Below, one piece after another: positions 20,926 to 29,397 of a stretch of DNA of 30,838 nt. The stretch comes from JAZGGS01 sp963749485 (GTDB lineage Bacteria; Bacteroidota; Ignavibacteria; Ignavibacteriales; Ignavibacteriaceae), in NCBI GenBank assembly GCA_963749485.1, contig CAVVMV010000010.1, positions 1 to 30,838 of the forward strand, in the 5' to 3' direction. The notes under the pieces were generated by a model. That model saw only the letters and a program-made list of their open reading frames with translations. It did no database searches and was not told where the DNA came from. How positions within the stretch are numbered: the stretch's first letter is position 1; every line of letters begins with the position of its first letter. Position numbers and translations under genes: made by a program.

Positions 20926-21124
20926 TTTTATTAAAAATATAAAGTGAAAAAAATAATTAGAAACACTAAATGAATAATAGGAAATTATCAGAAATTAAAT
21001 TCACATCATCACATTTTGAATTTTGCTATTAGCAACAATAATATTTACATTTTTATTGAAAATTTTTCGAGATTCATTATTATTAATTCTGATTCTTATC
21101 TTTACGAACAAAAATGGACAATAA

Positions 21125-23584
21125 ATGGGAAATCCAAAAGCACCGAAACATAAAGAATTATCTGTAGAACAACTCCGCTGGAAGTGTGATCCTGATATGT
21201 TGGAGTTCAGTTCAACGGGCGACCTTGAACCTATTGAAGGAATTTTAGGACAGGAGAGAGCATTAAAAGCACTTAAGCTTGGAGTTGATTTAAGATCGCC
21301 GGGATACAATATTTACATTGCGGGTTTATCTGGGTCTGGTAAAGCATCTACAGTAAAAAAAATGTTAGAAAAAATTGGGGCAAATGGACCGGCACTTTAT
21401 GATTATGCTTATGTAAATAATTTTAAAGATACTGACCGTCCAATACTTCTTACCTTTCCTAAGGGACGAGCAAAGATATTTAAACGTGATTTATGCAATT
21501 CAATTGAAGTACTGAAAGTAAACATTCCCAAGGCTTTGGAAAGTGAAGTGTACCTGGATAAGAAAAAGAATATCATCTCAGGTTATAACCAGCAAGAACA
21601 AACCCTGATGAACGACTTTGATTCTAAGCTAAGAAAGGTTGGATTATCTTTGGGTCAGATTAAAGTTGGAGAGATTGCCCGACCGGATATTATTCCACTG
21701 ATTGATGATACACCCGTTCCCATTTTTCAGCTTGATGAAAAGATTAAGGAAGGAAAAATAACTGAGGAACAAGCAAAAGAAATTGTTGGTAAATACAATG
21801 AGCATCAGCAGGAACTGCAATTACTTTTTAAAAACGGTTTAAAGATCAGCCAGGAATTCCAGGAAAAACTTGCAATCTTGGAAAAAGATTGTGCAATTGA
21901 TGTGGTTAAAGCAGTTTTAGAAAACCTGATTGAAAAATATAATGATTCAAAGATCCAGGATTACTTAAAACAAGTGGAAGAAAGCATACTTGAGAATATT
22001 CAAATATTTAAAGGTATAAAGCCGGAGGGCGAAACAACCAGCGAAGGTTTTACTATCGATTACTTTAAAGAGTATGATGTAAACATCGTAATGGATAACA
22101 GCAATACAAAAGATGTTCCGATTATTATTGAAACATCTCCCACGCATTCAAATCTTTTCGGCGCTACCGAGAGAGTAAGTGACGGCAGGGGAAATTATTA
22201 CAGCGATTTTACAAATATAAAAGCAGGTTCACTTCTTAGAGCCAACGAAGGATACATTGTACTGAATGTTATGCACCTGTTCGAAGAAGCTGGTGTATGG
22301 AAAACTTTAAAGAGAGTTTTAACATACAATAAATTAGAAATTCAGGATCCGCCAAACCTTTTTCAATTTTCTTCATCTACCTTAAAACCGGAACCGATTG
22401 ATATAAACGTTAAGGTTATACTAATAGGCAGCCAGTATATTTACTCTTACCTTTCGGAGCATGAGTATGATTTTAAAAAGATGTTTAAAGTAAAAGCTGA
22501 TTTTGATTATGAAATAAAACGTTCGGATAAAGTATTAACCGAGTATGCGCGGGTAATAAAAAAGTTTGTTAGAGATGAAAACCTAAAAGAGTTTGATAAA
22601 ACTGCTATTGCTCATCTGCTGGAAATTGCAGCAATCTTTGCAGGGCAAAAAGAAAAACTTACAACCAGGTTCTCTAAAATTGCTGACCTTGCCAGGGAAG
22701 CAAACTTTTGGGCTATTGATGACGGGTTTGATGTTGTTACTGCAGCACACGTAGAAAAAGCATATAACAATGCTATAAACAGGCATGGTATGCTTGAATC
22801 TAAAATATCGGAAATGTACGAAGACGGAACTTACCTAATGGATACAGAAGGAGAGAGAGTTGGACAGATAAATGGATTGGCGGTTTACTCTGCTGATTTC
22901 TATTCTTTTGGAAGACCGACGCGCATTACATCTACAGTTTCTTTAGGGAGCGGAAACATTATTAATGTTGAACGCGAAGCCGGGATGAGCGGAAGGCACT
23001 ATAACAAAGGCGTTTTAATAATATCAGGTTATTTTAAAGAAACTTTCGGGCAGGATATTCCGCTTGCCTTTAATGCTAATCTTGTGTTCGAGCAATCATA
23101 CGGCACGGTTGATGGCGACAGTGCTTCCTGCGCAGAAATATTTGCATTACTCTCTACACTTTCCGGTTTGCCAATCAAACAATCAATTGCTGTTACCGGC
23201 TCATTAAACCAGAAAGGGGATGTACAGCCAATCGGTGGAGTTAATGAAAAGATAGAAGGATTTTATGAATTGTGTAAAACCAAAGGGTTAACTGGTGAAC
23301 AGGGTGTGGTAATACCTGTTCAGAACGTTAAAGACCTTATGCTTAAGGAAGAAGTTGTTAATGCAGTTGCTGAAAAAAAATTCCATGTCTATTCTATCTC
23401 AGGATTAGAAGAAGGAATTGAAATTCTTACAGGAGTTAAAGCCGGCAAGAAGATGAAAGAGGGTTATGAGAAAGATACAGTTTTCGATCTTGTAGAAAGA
23501 AAGCTAAAAGATATGTACGCTAAGTCAAGGGCAATTAAAGAGATTATTCCGATCCTGCATCGAAGAGAAAGAAAAAATGAATGA
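21125..23584 (+). CDS. Lon-like AAA+ ATP-dependent protease (AAA_32/LonB-type)
   Basis: Intact, 819 residues. It has an N-terminal ATPase region with Walker A GLSGSGKAST at residues 67-76, a long coiled insertion in the middle, and a Lon-type S16 protease domain at the C-terminus. The protease dyad is Ser666 in DGDSASCAE and Lys709 in GGVNEKIEGF, with the same 43-residue spacing as Ser679/Lys722 of E. coli Lon. It lacks the N-terminal substrate domain of LonA and belongs to the bacterial family usually called Lon-related or AAA_32 proteins. It is expected to degrade damaged or regulatory cytoplasmic proteins. The final eight bases overlap the start of the pyruvate kinase gene. A weak TATCTTTA box lies at 21097-21104. 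Confidence 0.9.
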   Translation: MGNPKAPKHKELSVEQLRWKCDPDMLEFSSTGDLEPIEGILGQERALKALKLGVDLRSPGYNIYIAGLSGSGKASTVKKMLEKIGANGPALYDYAYVNNFKDTDRPILLTFPKGRAKIFKRDLCNSIEVLKVNIPKALESEVYLDKKKNIISGYNQQEQTLMNDFDSKLRKVGLSLGQIKVGEIARPDIIPLIDDTPVPIFQLDEKIKEGKITEEQAKEIVGKYNEHQQELQLLFKNGLKISQEFQEKLAILEKDCAIDVVKAVLENLIEKYNDSKIQDYLKQVEESILENIQIFKGIKPEGETTSEGFTIDYFKEYDVNIVMDNSNTKDVPIIIETSPTHSNLFGATERVSDGRGNYYSDFTNIKAGSLLRANEGYIVLNVMHLFEEAGVWKTLKRVLTYNKLEIQDPPNLFQFSSSTLKPEPIDINVKVILIGSQYIYSYLSEHEYDFKKMFKVKADFDYEIKRSDKVLTEYARVIKKFVRDENLKEFDKTAIAHLLEIAAIFAGQKEKLTTRFSKIADLAREANFWAIDDGFDVVTAAHVEKAYNNAINRHGMLESKISEMYEDGTYLMDTEGERVGQINGLAVYSADFYSFGRPTRITSTVSLGSGNIINVEREAGMSGRHYNKGVLIISGYFKETFGQDIPLAFNANLVFEQSYGTVDGDSASCAEIFALLSTLSGLPIKQSIAVTGSLNQKGDVQPIGGVNEKIEGFYELCKTKGLTGEQGVVIPVQNVKDLMLKEEVVNAVAEKKFHVYSISGLEEGIEILTGVKAGKKMKEGYEKDTVFDLVERKLKDMYAKSRAIKEIIPILHRRERKNE

Positions 23585-25055
23585 TGTAGCTGCTCAGAAC
23601 TGCAGGGTGAAAATTCTTGTAACGCTAGGCCCGTCCACAAACACAGTTGAAAGTATAAACGATTTGATTGATGCAGGAGTCAGCGGAGTAAGATTGAATA
23701 TGTCACATGGAGACTACGAGCTTCTTTGATCAATTGTTCAATAACATTCATATGGCTTGTACGAAAAAGAACTCTTCGCTTTCAATTTTAGCGGATCTCC
23801 AGGGACCCGAAAATACGGGTGGGCGAATTAGGTTCACCTGAAATCGAAATCAAATCCGGTAATACAATAGAAATAACTCAGATGATGTTACATGGAAACC
23901 AGGAAATAATTTCAAGTTCTTATAAAGACTTAGTAGAAGATGCCGATGGATGATTTGATTTTAATTGACTGATGGATTAATAAGACTTAAAGATCATTAA
24001 TAAAGATGAGTCCTTTTTAGTTTGCGAAATTTTAAATGGAGGTATTCTTAGTCCAAGAAAAGGTATGAACTTACCTGGAATGAGGCTAAGCACACCATCG
24101 CTTACTAAAAAAGATTTTGAATGATCTGAATTACATTTTAAAAAAGCGTGTTGATTATTATTGCGCTGTCATTTGTTAGGGAATCCGGAAGATGTTACTA
24201 AATTTAAAAAGCTGGCTCGACTCAAAAGGGAAAGCCAATCCCGGTAATGGCAAAGATAGAAAAGAAGGAAGCATGGGATGACATCGACGCCATCATAAAA
24301 GCGGCGGATGGAATTATGATCGCGCGTGGCGATCTTAGGTGTTGAACTTTCTCCGCATCGAGGTACCTGTAATTCAGAAAGAGACAATTAAAAGATGCAA
24401 CGAGATTGGGAAGCTGGTAATCACAGCAACACAAATGCTGGAATCGATGATCAACTCCCAGATTCCAACCAGGGCTGAAGCATCGGATGTAGCAAATGCA
24501 GTATGGGATGGCACTGATGTGGTTATGCTAAGCGGTGAAACTTCAATTGGAAAATATCCTACTAATGACCGTGAGAACCATGAACGACAATTGTTACCAA
24601 TGCTGAAGGCATATAAAGGTTGAGAACAAAATATTAAATATTACAATTCCGGAAGAGCTGGAAGAAAATCTATTCGATTCGGTCTGCAAAGGAATAACGT
24701 AAATGTAGCAGAGCAAATCAATGCAATCAGCAATTGTGGTGTTTCACATACAAGGGACGAGCTGCACGGGGATTAGCAAAGTATCGGCCTAAAGCAACGA
24801 TAATTGCAATTTCAAACAGCTTTGACACGATGAACAAGTTATGTCTGCGCTGGGGAGTTTCATCATTGTTTATGGAAAAAATAGATAAAGAAGCACATTG
24901 CAATTAGCAATGCAACAGAATTGATTCTGAATTCAGGCTTGGTTAAAAAAGGTGATCTAGTTATATTTTTATCACGCGCACCAATAACAGACAAGGGAAG
25001 ATCAGATTGGACAAGGTTCGAAGTTATTGTAATGGGTAATGCAGGACGTAAATAG
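23577..25055 (+). CDS. pyk: Pyruvate kinase, broken by many frameshifts
   Basis: Converts phosphoenolpyruvate and ADP to pyruvate and ATP in glycolysis. The start KILVTLGPSTNTVES...GVRLNMSHG is the canonical N-terminus of the family. Downstream, in shifting frames, come LADLQGP with IRVGELGS, ILNGGILSPRKGMNLPGMRL, AADGIMIARGDL (the metal and PEP site region), VITATQMLESMINSQIPTRA, and DVANAVWDGTDVVMLSGETS. The end reads ITDKGRSDWTRFEVIVMGNA up to TAG at 25053-25055. The corrected length would be about 490 residues, normal for the family. At least ten indels are needed, several times the density elsewhere in the window. The ATG overlaps the Lon-like stop by 8 bp. It is either a normal gene in badly corrected sequence or a decayed copy; no large deletion is seen. 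Confidence 0.8.
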
Positions 25056-25059
25056 TGCG

Positions 25060-26072
25060 GATATAAATATAGCAAAGTGGTGGGAAATCAACGGATGCGG
25101 ATAAAATTCTCTGCACACTTTGCCCGCGGTATTGCAAAATTGGTGATGGACAGCCGGGTTTTTGCTACATAAGACAAAACCATGGTGGAATTTTATATAC
25201 TATTGGATACGGTCATCCTACCGGATTTGCAATAGATCCCATTGAAAAAAAACCGCTTAATCATTTTTTACCGGGTTCAACCATTCTTAGCTTTGGTACA
25301 GCCGGATGCAACCTTGGCTGCAAGTTTTGCCAAAACTGGTCTACCAGTAAAGCAAAAATTGATGAGCTCAATTCGCTTACTGCATCACCGGAAGATGTTG
25401 TGAAGCTTGCAAAAAAACATTCTACTCCTTCCATTGCTTTTACTTACAACGATCCCACAATATTTGGTGAGTATGTAATTGATATTTCAAAAATTGCAAA
25501 AGAAGAAAATATAAAATCCGTTATGGTCACTGCTGGTTACATCGATAAAGAAGCTCGCAAAGATGTTTACAAATACATTGATGCTGCAAATGTTGATTTA
25601 AAAGCATTCACAGAAAATTTTTACTGGAAGAATACTTCATCTCACTTAAATGATGTGCTCGATACACTTAACCTGGCTAAAACATGAAACAGATGTTTGG
25701 ATAGAAATTACAACACTTCTCATTCCCGGCGAAAATGATTCGCAGGAGGAGATTAAAAAAGAATGCGACTGGATTCTGAAAAACCTGGGTGATTCGGTTC
25801 CTTTACATTTTACTGCTTTTCATCCAGATTTTAAAATGCGGGATAAAGAATCGACTCCAGAAAAAACATTAATAGCAGCCCGTAAAACTGCCATGGAGAC
25901 AGGATTAAAATATGTTTACGTTGGCAATGTTCATAACGTTGAGGGGCAAACTACTTATTGCCCAAACTGTAAAGAAAAGCTTATTAAGAGAAACTGGCAT
26001 ACAGTTATTGCAGATAACATAATTAACGGACGCTGCTCAAACTGCAAAACTGTAATTGAAGGCGTGTTCTAA
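25060..26072 (+). CDS. amrS: AmmeMemoRadiSam-system radical SAM enzyme (AmrS), two frameshifts and unclear 5' end
   Basis: About 335 residues. An N-terminal cysteine-rich segment (ILCTLCPRYCKIGDGQPGFC) precedes the radical-SAM cluster motif CNLGCKFC (codons 25307-25330), which binds the [4Fe-4S] cluster that cleaves S-adenosylmethionine. TYNDPTIFGEYVIDI and ANVDLKAFTENFY are typical of this family. A C-terminal zinc ribbon (CPNC...CSNC) ends the protein. Indels lie near 25095 and 25680. Upstream of 25100 the homology continues as AKWWEIN, but no in-frame ATG is visible, so the start is approximate. In the AmmeMemoRadiSam system it occurs with Memo- and AMMECR1-family proteins, neither of which is in the window. 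The chemical reaction of the system is not established. Confidence 0.85.
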
Positions 26073-26183
26073 TTATTATTGATCTTTTCTCATCATACTA
26101 TTAATCTTAATTATTATTTTTAATTTAACTCACCTAAATATTAACAATTATTAAATTATACTTATTCAGATTAAGGAAAAAAT

Positions 26184-26960
26184 ATGAATAACCTGGTTAA
26201 CAAAAATGTATTTATAACCGGCGCTTCATCCGGGATTGGTAAAGCTTGTGCTGAAGCTTTTGCCAAACAAAAAGCAAACTTAATTCTTACAGCGAGAAGG
26301 ATAGAAAAACTAAATGAACTTGCAAAAAAAATATCAGGGGAAACCGGTGTAAAAGTTAAGTGTATAGAACTTGATGTGAGAGATAAAAAGAAAGTGCACG
26401 AAGTTGCTTCATCGCTTGATGGAGAATGGGAAAATATTGATATTTTAATAAACAATGCAGGATTGGCAAGAGGTTTCGATAAAATTTACGAAGGAAAGAC
26501 TGACGACTGGGAAGAAATGATTGACACAAACATAAAAGGATTACTTTATGTTACACGCCAGCTTCTTCCTTTGATGGTAGCAAGGGGAGAAGGACATATT
26601 ATTAATATTGGCTCACTTGCAGGGCACGAGGTTTACCCATATGGTAACGTTTATGCAGCAACCAAGTTTGCTGTAAATGCGCTATCCAGGTCCATCCGGC
26701 TGGATGTTATTGATAAAGGAATTAAAGTTAGCAGTGTTGATCCGGGTCTTGTTGAAACCGATTTTAGCATTGTAAGATTTTCAGGTGATGAAGAGCGCGC
26801 TAAAAATGTTTACAGCGGAATAGAGCCGTTAACTGCCGAAGATATTGCAGAAGCTGTTCTGTTTTGTGCAGATAGACCTGCTCATGTAAATATAAATGAA
26901 GTTATTTTAACACCTGTTGCGCAAGCTTCGGCTACACTTGTACATAGAAAAAACAATTGA
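26184..26960 (+). CDS. Short-chain dehydrogenase/reductase (YdfG-like)
   Basis: Intact, 258 residues, classical SDR. The NAD(P)-binding motif TGASSGIG is at residues 14-21, followed by ARR at the end of beta-2, a pattern favouring NADPH. NNAG follows, then Ser in GSLAGHE and the catalytic YxxxK in YAATKFAVNAL. The segment SSVDPGLVETDFSIVRFSGD and overall order resemble YdfG, which reduces 3-hydroxy acids and malonic semialdehyde. An AAGGA-like site precedes the ATG. The 111-base gap after AmrS suggests it may be transcribed separately. It converges with tsaC, whose stop is 17 bases away on the other strand. The true substrate is inferred only from similarity. Confidence 0.88.
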   Translation: MNNLVNKNVFITGASSGIGKACAEAFAKQKANLILTARRIEKLNELAKKISGETGVKVKCIELDVRDKKKVHEVASSLDGEWENIDILINNAGLARGFDKIYEGKTDDWEEMIDTNIKGLLYVTRQLLPLMVARGEGHIINIGSLAGHEVYPYGNVYAATKFAVNALSRSIRLDVIDKGIKVSSVDPGLVETDFSIVRFSGDEERAKNVYSGIEPLTAEDIAEAVLFCADRPAHVNINEVILTPVAQASATLVHRKNN

Positions 26961-26965
26961 ACTTA

Positions 26966-27011
26966 GTGGGAGAATATTTAGACAAATAAACTTATATCTC
27001 CCGCACCTTTT
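26966..27011 (+). terminator. Terminator-like hairpin between the SDR gene and tsaC, overlapping the end of tsaC
   Basis: GTGGGAGA at 26966-26973 pairs with TCTCCCGC at 26997-27004 (one G-U pair), extended by ATA/TAT with a bulged A. CCTTTT follows on the plus strand. The stop codon of tsaC lies in the loop, so one element may serve the SDR gene while being part of the coding end of its convergent neighbour. Confidence 0.45.
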
Positions 27012-27589
27012 CTAATTACTACCGGCTCTCCCTGGCTTAGGTCTATTACACTTGAGGGCTCAACGCTTAAACTGCCTGAAGATAGCATAAGATCTACCTG
27101 TAAATTGAATATACTTTTTATCTCCATCGGATCGAATAGCAATTCTCCTTTTCTGTTAGTCGTGCTCGTACTAACAATAGGATTACCCAGTTCTTCAACT
27201 ATTTTCATTGCAACAAAATGTTCGGGTACGCGTATTCCAACCGATTTTCTGTTGTTCCATAATTTTCTTGGTGCAGATTTAGCGGCTGGTAAAATAAAAG
27301 TGTACGGACCAGGTAATAGGTGTTTCATGGTTCTGTATGCATAATCGGATACTTTAGCGTACTTCGAAATATCTTTAAGGTTGTGGCAAATAAAACTCAA
27401 TAGCTTTATTTCCGGATTATTCTTAATTTCCTGTACTCTTTCTATAGCACTTTTGTTAAAAATATCACAGCCAATACCATAAACCGTGTCAGTCGGATAG
27501 ATTATTACTCCACCTTCTTTAATTACCTTTACGGCTTTACTAATATATCTAAGTTGTGGATTCTCAGGGTGTAATTCATAAAATTCCAT
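26978..27589 (-). CDS. tsaC: L-threonylcarbamoyladenylate synthase (TsaC/YrdC family)
   Basis: Intact, 203 residues, single YrdC domain without the Sua5 C-terminal extension. It makes threonylcarbamoyl-AMP from threonine, bicarbonate and ATP for the t6A37 modification of tRNAs that read ANN codons. Motifs include GGVIIYPTDTVYGIGCDIF near the N-terminus, the KNNPEIKLLSFIC segment that replaces the usual K-x-R stretch, LLPGPYTFIL, VGIRVPEH, and PIVSTSTTNRKGE. The C-terminus SSVIDLSQGEPVVIRKGAGD is also typical. A TTGACA/TATCTT promoter candidate is found about 95 bases upstream, facing away from the bL28 gene. t6A synthesis is essential in many bacteria, so this is likely a core gene. Confidence 0.92.
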   Translation of the reverse strand: MEFYELHPENPQLRYISKAVKVIKEGGVIIYPTDTVYGIGCDIFNKSAIERVQEIKNNPEIKLLSFICHNLKDISKYAKVSDYAYRTMKHLLPGPYTFILPAAKSAPRKLWNNRKSVGIRVPEHFVAMKIVEELGNPIVSTSTTNRKGELLFDPMEIKSIFNLQVDLMLSSGSLSVEPSSVIDLSQGEPVVIRKGAGDISLFV

Positions 27590-27682
27590 TAAATATCCTT
27601 TTAAAATGATGTTACCAAACAGACTTGAGTTAAAAAATTAGTTTGCCGGAATAAAATTTTAATATACAGAAACAATATCAGT

Positions 27683-27710
27683 AAGATAGAAATGAATTTG
27701 TTTTTGTCAA
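27683..27710 (-). promoter_or_regulatory. Candidate sigma70-like promoter for tsaC
   Basis: On the minus strand TTGACA (27710-27705) and TATCTT (27688-27683) are separated by 16 bases, leaving a leader of about 90 bases before the tsaC ATG. The -35 is a perfect match to the E. coli consensus; Bacteroidota often use other boxes, so confidence is limited. Confidence 0.35.
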
Positions 27711-27769
27711 CCCTTTTTATACCAAAATTGCCATTTTTTCAATAAATATTTTTTAAAGAGATAAAAATT

Positions 27770-27803
27770 ATTGTTTTCATTATTCGATAATTTTGTATAT
27801 TTG
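27770..27803 (+). promoter_or_regulatory. Candidate Bacteroidota promoter (ATTG / TATATTTG) for the bL28 gene
   Basis: TATATTTG at 27796-27803 matches the TAnnTTTG consensus exactly. ATTG at 27770-27773 could be the -33 box, 22 bases upstream (usual spacing 19-21). The bL28 start follows 42 bases later, with a clear AGGAGA ribosome-binding site at 27835-27840. Confidence 0.5.
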
Positions 27804-27844
27804 TTGTTCATATTTTAGAGAAGGTTAGATTAACAGGAGACAAA

Positions 27845-28084
27845 ATGTCTAGAAAATGCCAGGTAACAGGAGTAGGACCCAGAGCAGGAAATAGTATTTC
27901 TCATGCTCATAATAAATCTAAAAGAAGATTTTTACCGAACCTACAAAAGAAGAAAATATGGGTGCAGGAATTAAACAGGTTTGTAACACTCAAACTCTCA
28001 ACAAGTGCTCTTAGAACAATAAATAAAAACGGCACTGCAGATATTGCTAAAATGATTAACGAAGGAAAAGTTAAAGTTCATTAA
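27845..28084 (+). CDS. rpmB: Ribosomal protein bL28
   Basis: Intact, 79 residues, the usual length. The sequence MSRKCQVTGVGPRAGNSISH and the basic region NKSKRRFLPNLQKKKIWVQE identify large-subunit protein bL28, followed by VTLKLSTSALRTINKNG. Only one cysteine is present, so it is the form without a zinc-binding cysteine set. A good Shine-Dalgarno (AGGAGA) lies four bases before the ATG, and a Bacteroidota-type -7 box is upstream. It is transcribed alone and ends in a bidirectional terminator shared with the bL9 gene on the other strand. Confidence 0.97.
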   Translation: MSRKCQVTGVGPRAGNSISHAHNKSKRRFLPNLQKKKIWVQELNRFVTLKLSTSALRTINKNGTADIAKMINEGKVKVH

Positions 28085-28108
28085 TTGTGTTTAAAGATTT
28101 AAAACTAA

Positions 28109-28134
28109 AAAAGGGAAGCAGCTGCTTCCCTTTT
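28109..28134. terminator. Bidirectional terminator between rpmB and rplI
   Basis: An almost perfect palindrome (AAAAGGGAAGCAG facing CTGCTTCCCTTTT) lies 25 bases after the bL28 stop and 25 bases after the bL9 stop on the opposite strand. It has a T run on both sides, so it should end both transcripts. Confidence 0.85.
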
Positions 28135-28158
28135 CTATTTTAAAGTAAATCCATCCAG

Positions 28159-28602
28159 CTACTCTCTAACAACCCATACTTTAATTGTTGTACTTACACT
28201 AGTATGAAGCTTTATATTAACGCTATAGATGCCAAGGGTTTTAATCGTTTCTTCAATTTCAACTTTCCGCTTGTCAACATCATACCCCTTTTCTTTTAGC
28301 GCGTCAACTATCATTTGAGTAGTGACAGAACCAAATATTTTATCTTCTTCACCAACCTGAACAGGAATAGTGATGGAAACTTTTTCCAGTTCAGCAGCCA
28401 GTTTATCGGCGGCATTCAATTCCTGTTGGCTTTTCTTTGCAACATTTTGTTTCTCTTCTTCCAGCGCACGTATGTTACCCTTTAATGCAGTGTAAGCAAT
28501 TTTGTGCGGAAGGAGATAATTTCTTGCATAGCCATCTTTAACTTCAACCACATCGCCAATTTGGCCTAGGGGTTCAAAGTTTTGTCTTAAAATTACTTTC
28601 AT
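28159..28602 (-). CDS. rplI: Ribosomal protein bL9
   Basis: Intact, 147 residues, normal length. The N-terminal domain MKVILRQNFEPLGQIGDVVE and VKDGYARNYLLPHKIA is the diagnostic bL9 signature. A long connecting helix (ALEEEKQNVAKKSQQELNAA) leads to the C-terminal rRNA-binding domain containing EEDKIFGSVTTQMIVDAL. It is the last gene of the bS6-SSB-bS18-bL9 operon, starting 21 bases after the bS18 stop, and is followed by the bidirectional terminator. It binds 23S rRNA at the base of the L1 stalk. Confidence 0.97.
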   Translation of the reverse strand: MKVILRQNFEPLGQIGDVVEVKDGYARNYLLPHKIAYTALKGNIRALEEEKQNVAKKSQQELNAADKLAAELEKVSITIPVQVGEEDKIFGSVTTQMIVDALKEKGYDVDKRKVEIEETIKTLGIYSVNIKLHTSVSTTIKVWVVRE

Positions 28603-28623
28603 CTTAACTCCTATTAATGCAAT

Positions 28624-28854
28624 CTATCTGACTGTATCAGAAACATAAGGCATTAAAGCCATATGCCTGGCACGTTTAATTGCGAGTGATAATTGTCTTT
28701 GATATTTAGCGCTGGTACCGGTAATTCTTTTAGGAATTATCTTACCCTGTTCAGTAATATACTTTTGAAGCAGTTTTACATTCTTATAATCAATGTATTT
28801 GATATTATTTTGTGTAAACCTGCATATTTTTTTTGCTCTAATTTCTTTTTTCAC
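28624..28854 (-). CDS. rpsR: Ribosomal protein bS18
   Basis: Intact, 76 residues, starting with GTG at 28854. IKYIDYKNVKLLQKYITEQG and KIIPKRITGTSAKYQRQLSL with AIKRARHMALMPY are the classic bS18 sequence. It binds bS6 on the small-subunit platform. Its first 17 bases overlap the end of ssb in another frame, implying translational coupling. The GTG start is chosen because no ATG lies before the conserved ICRFTQNNIKYIDY block. The single cysteine (C11) sits in the N-terminal ICRF segment. Confidence 0.96.
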   Translation of the reverse strand: MKKEIRAKKICRFTQNNIKYIDYKNVKLLQKYITEQGKIIPKRITGTSAKYQRQLSLAIKRARHMALMPYVSDTVR

Positions 28855-29371
28855 TATCCGTTCCTTCTTCTTTTATTAAATCAGATTCTTCATTCGATAA
28901 AAATTTATCAAATGAATCTCCTGTATAATCGGTACTTTCAACATCGGCTACTGTTCCTTTTCCATCTCCCTTATCCACGCCATTTTCGTTAGTATGTGTA
29001 TCTGTTTCTGCATCTACAAACTTAGCTCTTTTATTTAGGAATTGAATTCTGCGGGCTTTAATTTCCACAATACTTCTATTGTGTCCGTCATCAGATTTCC
29101 AGCTTCTGCTCTGAAGTTCTCCATCAACCAGAACGGCGGAACCTTTCTTCAATCTATCTCTGCAGCTTTCAGCTAACTTATTCCAGGCAACAATACCAAC
29201 GTAACAAACATCTTCCTGCCATTGATTAGTGCTGTCTTTATATTTCCTGTTAGAAGCCAGCGAAAAATTAACAACCGGGGTTTGGTTTGTTGTTTGTCTG
29301 AAAGTAGGATCTTTGGTTAAATTTCCAGCAACTATAACATAATTTATTTCCGGCATTTTCAAGTCAGCCAT
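28838..29371 (-). CDS. ssb: Single-stranded DNA-binding protein, unusual C-terminus
   Basis: 177 residues. The OB-fold spans about residues 8-112: INYVIVAGNLTKDPTFRQTT, VVNFSLASNRKY, VCYVGIVAWNKLAESCRDRL, KKGSAVLVDGELQSRSW and RSIVEIKARRIQFL. It binds single-stranded DNA as a tetramer in replication and repair. The tail is acidic and disordered as expected, but it ends EEGTDSEKRN rather than the usual acidic, Phe-terminated tip (DDDIPF-like) that recruits partner proteins. A good GGAGG Shine-Dalgarno at 29380-29384 lies eight bases before the ATG. It overlaps rpsR by 17 bases. The lost tip could reflect an uncorrected indel, or another SSB elsewhere may supply the standard tip. Confidence 0.95.
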   Translation of the reverse strand: MADLKMPEINYVIVAGNLTKDPTFRQTTNQTPVVNFSLASNRKYKDSTNQWQEDVCYVGIVAWNKLAESCRDRLKKGSAVLVDGELQSRSWKSDDGHNRSIVEIKARRIQFLNKRAKFVDAETDTHTNENGVDKGDGKGTVADVESTDYTGDSFDKFLSNEESDLIKEEGTDSEKRN

Positions 29372-29397
29372 ATTTTAATCCTCCATACTATCGTAAA

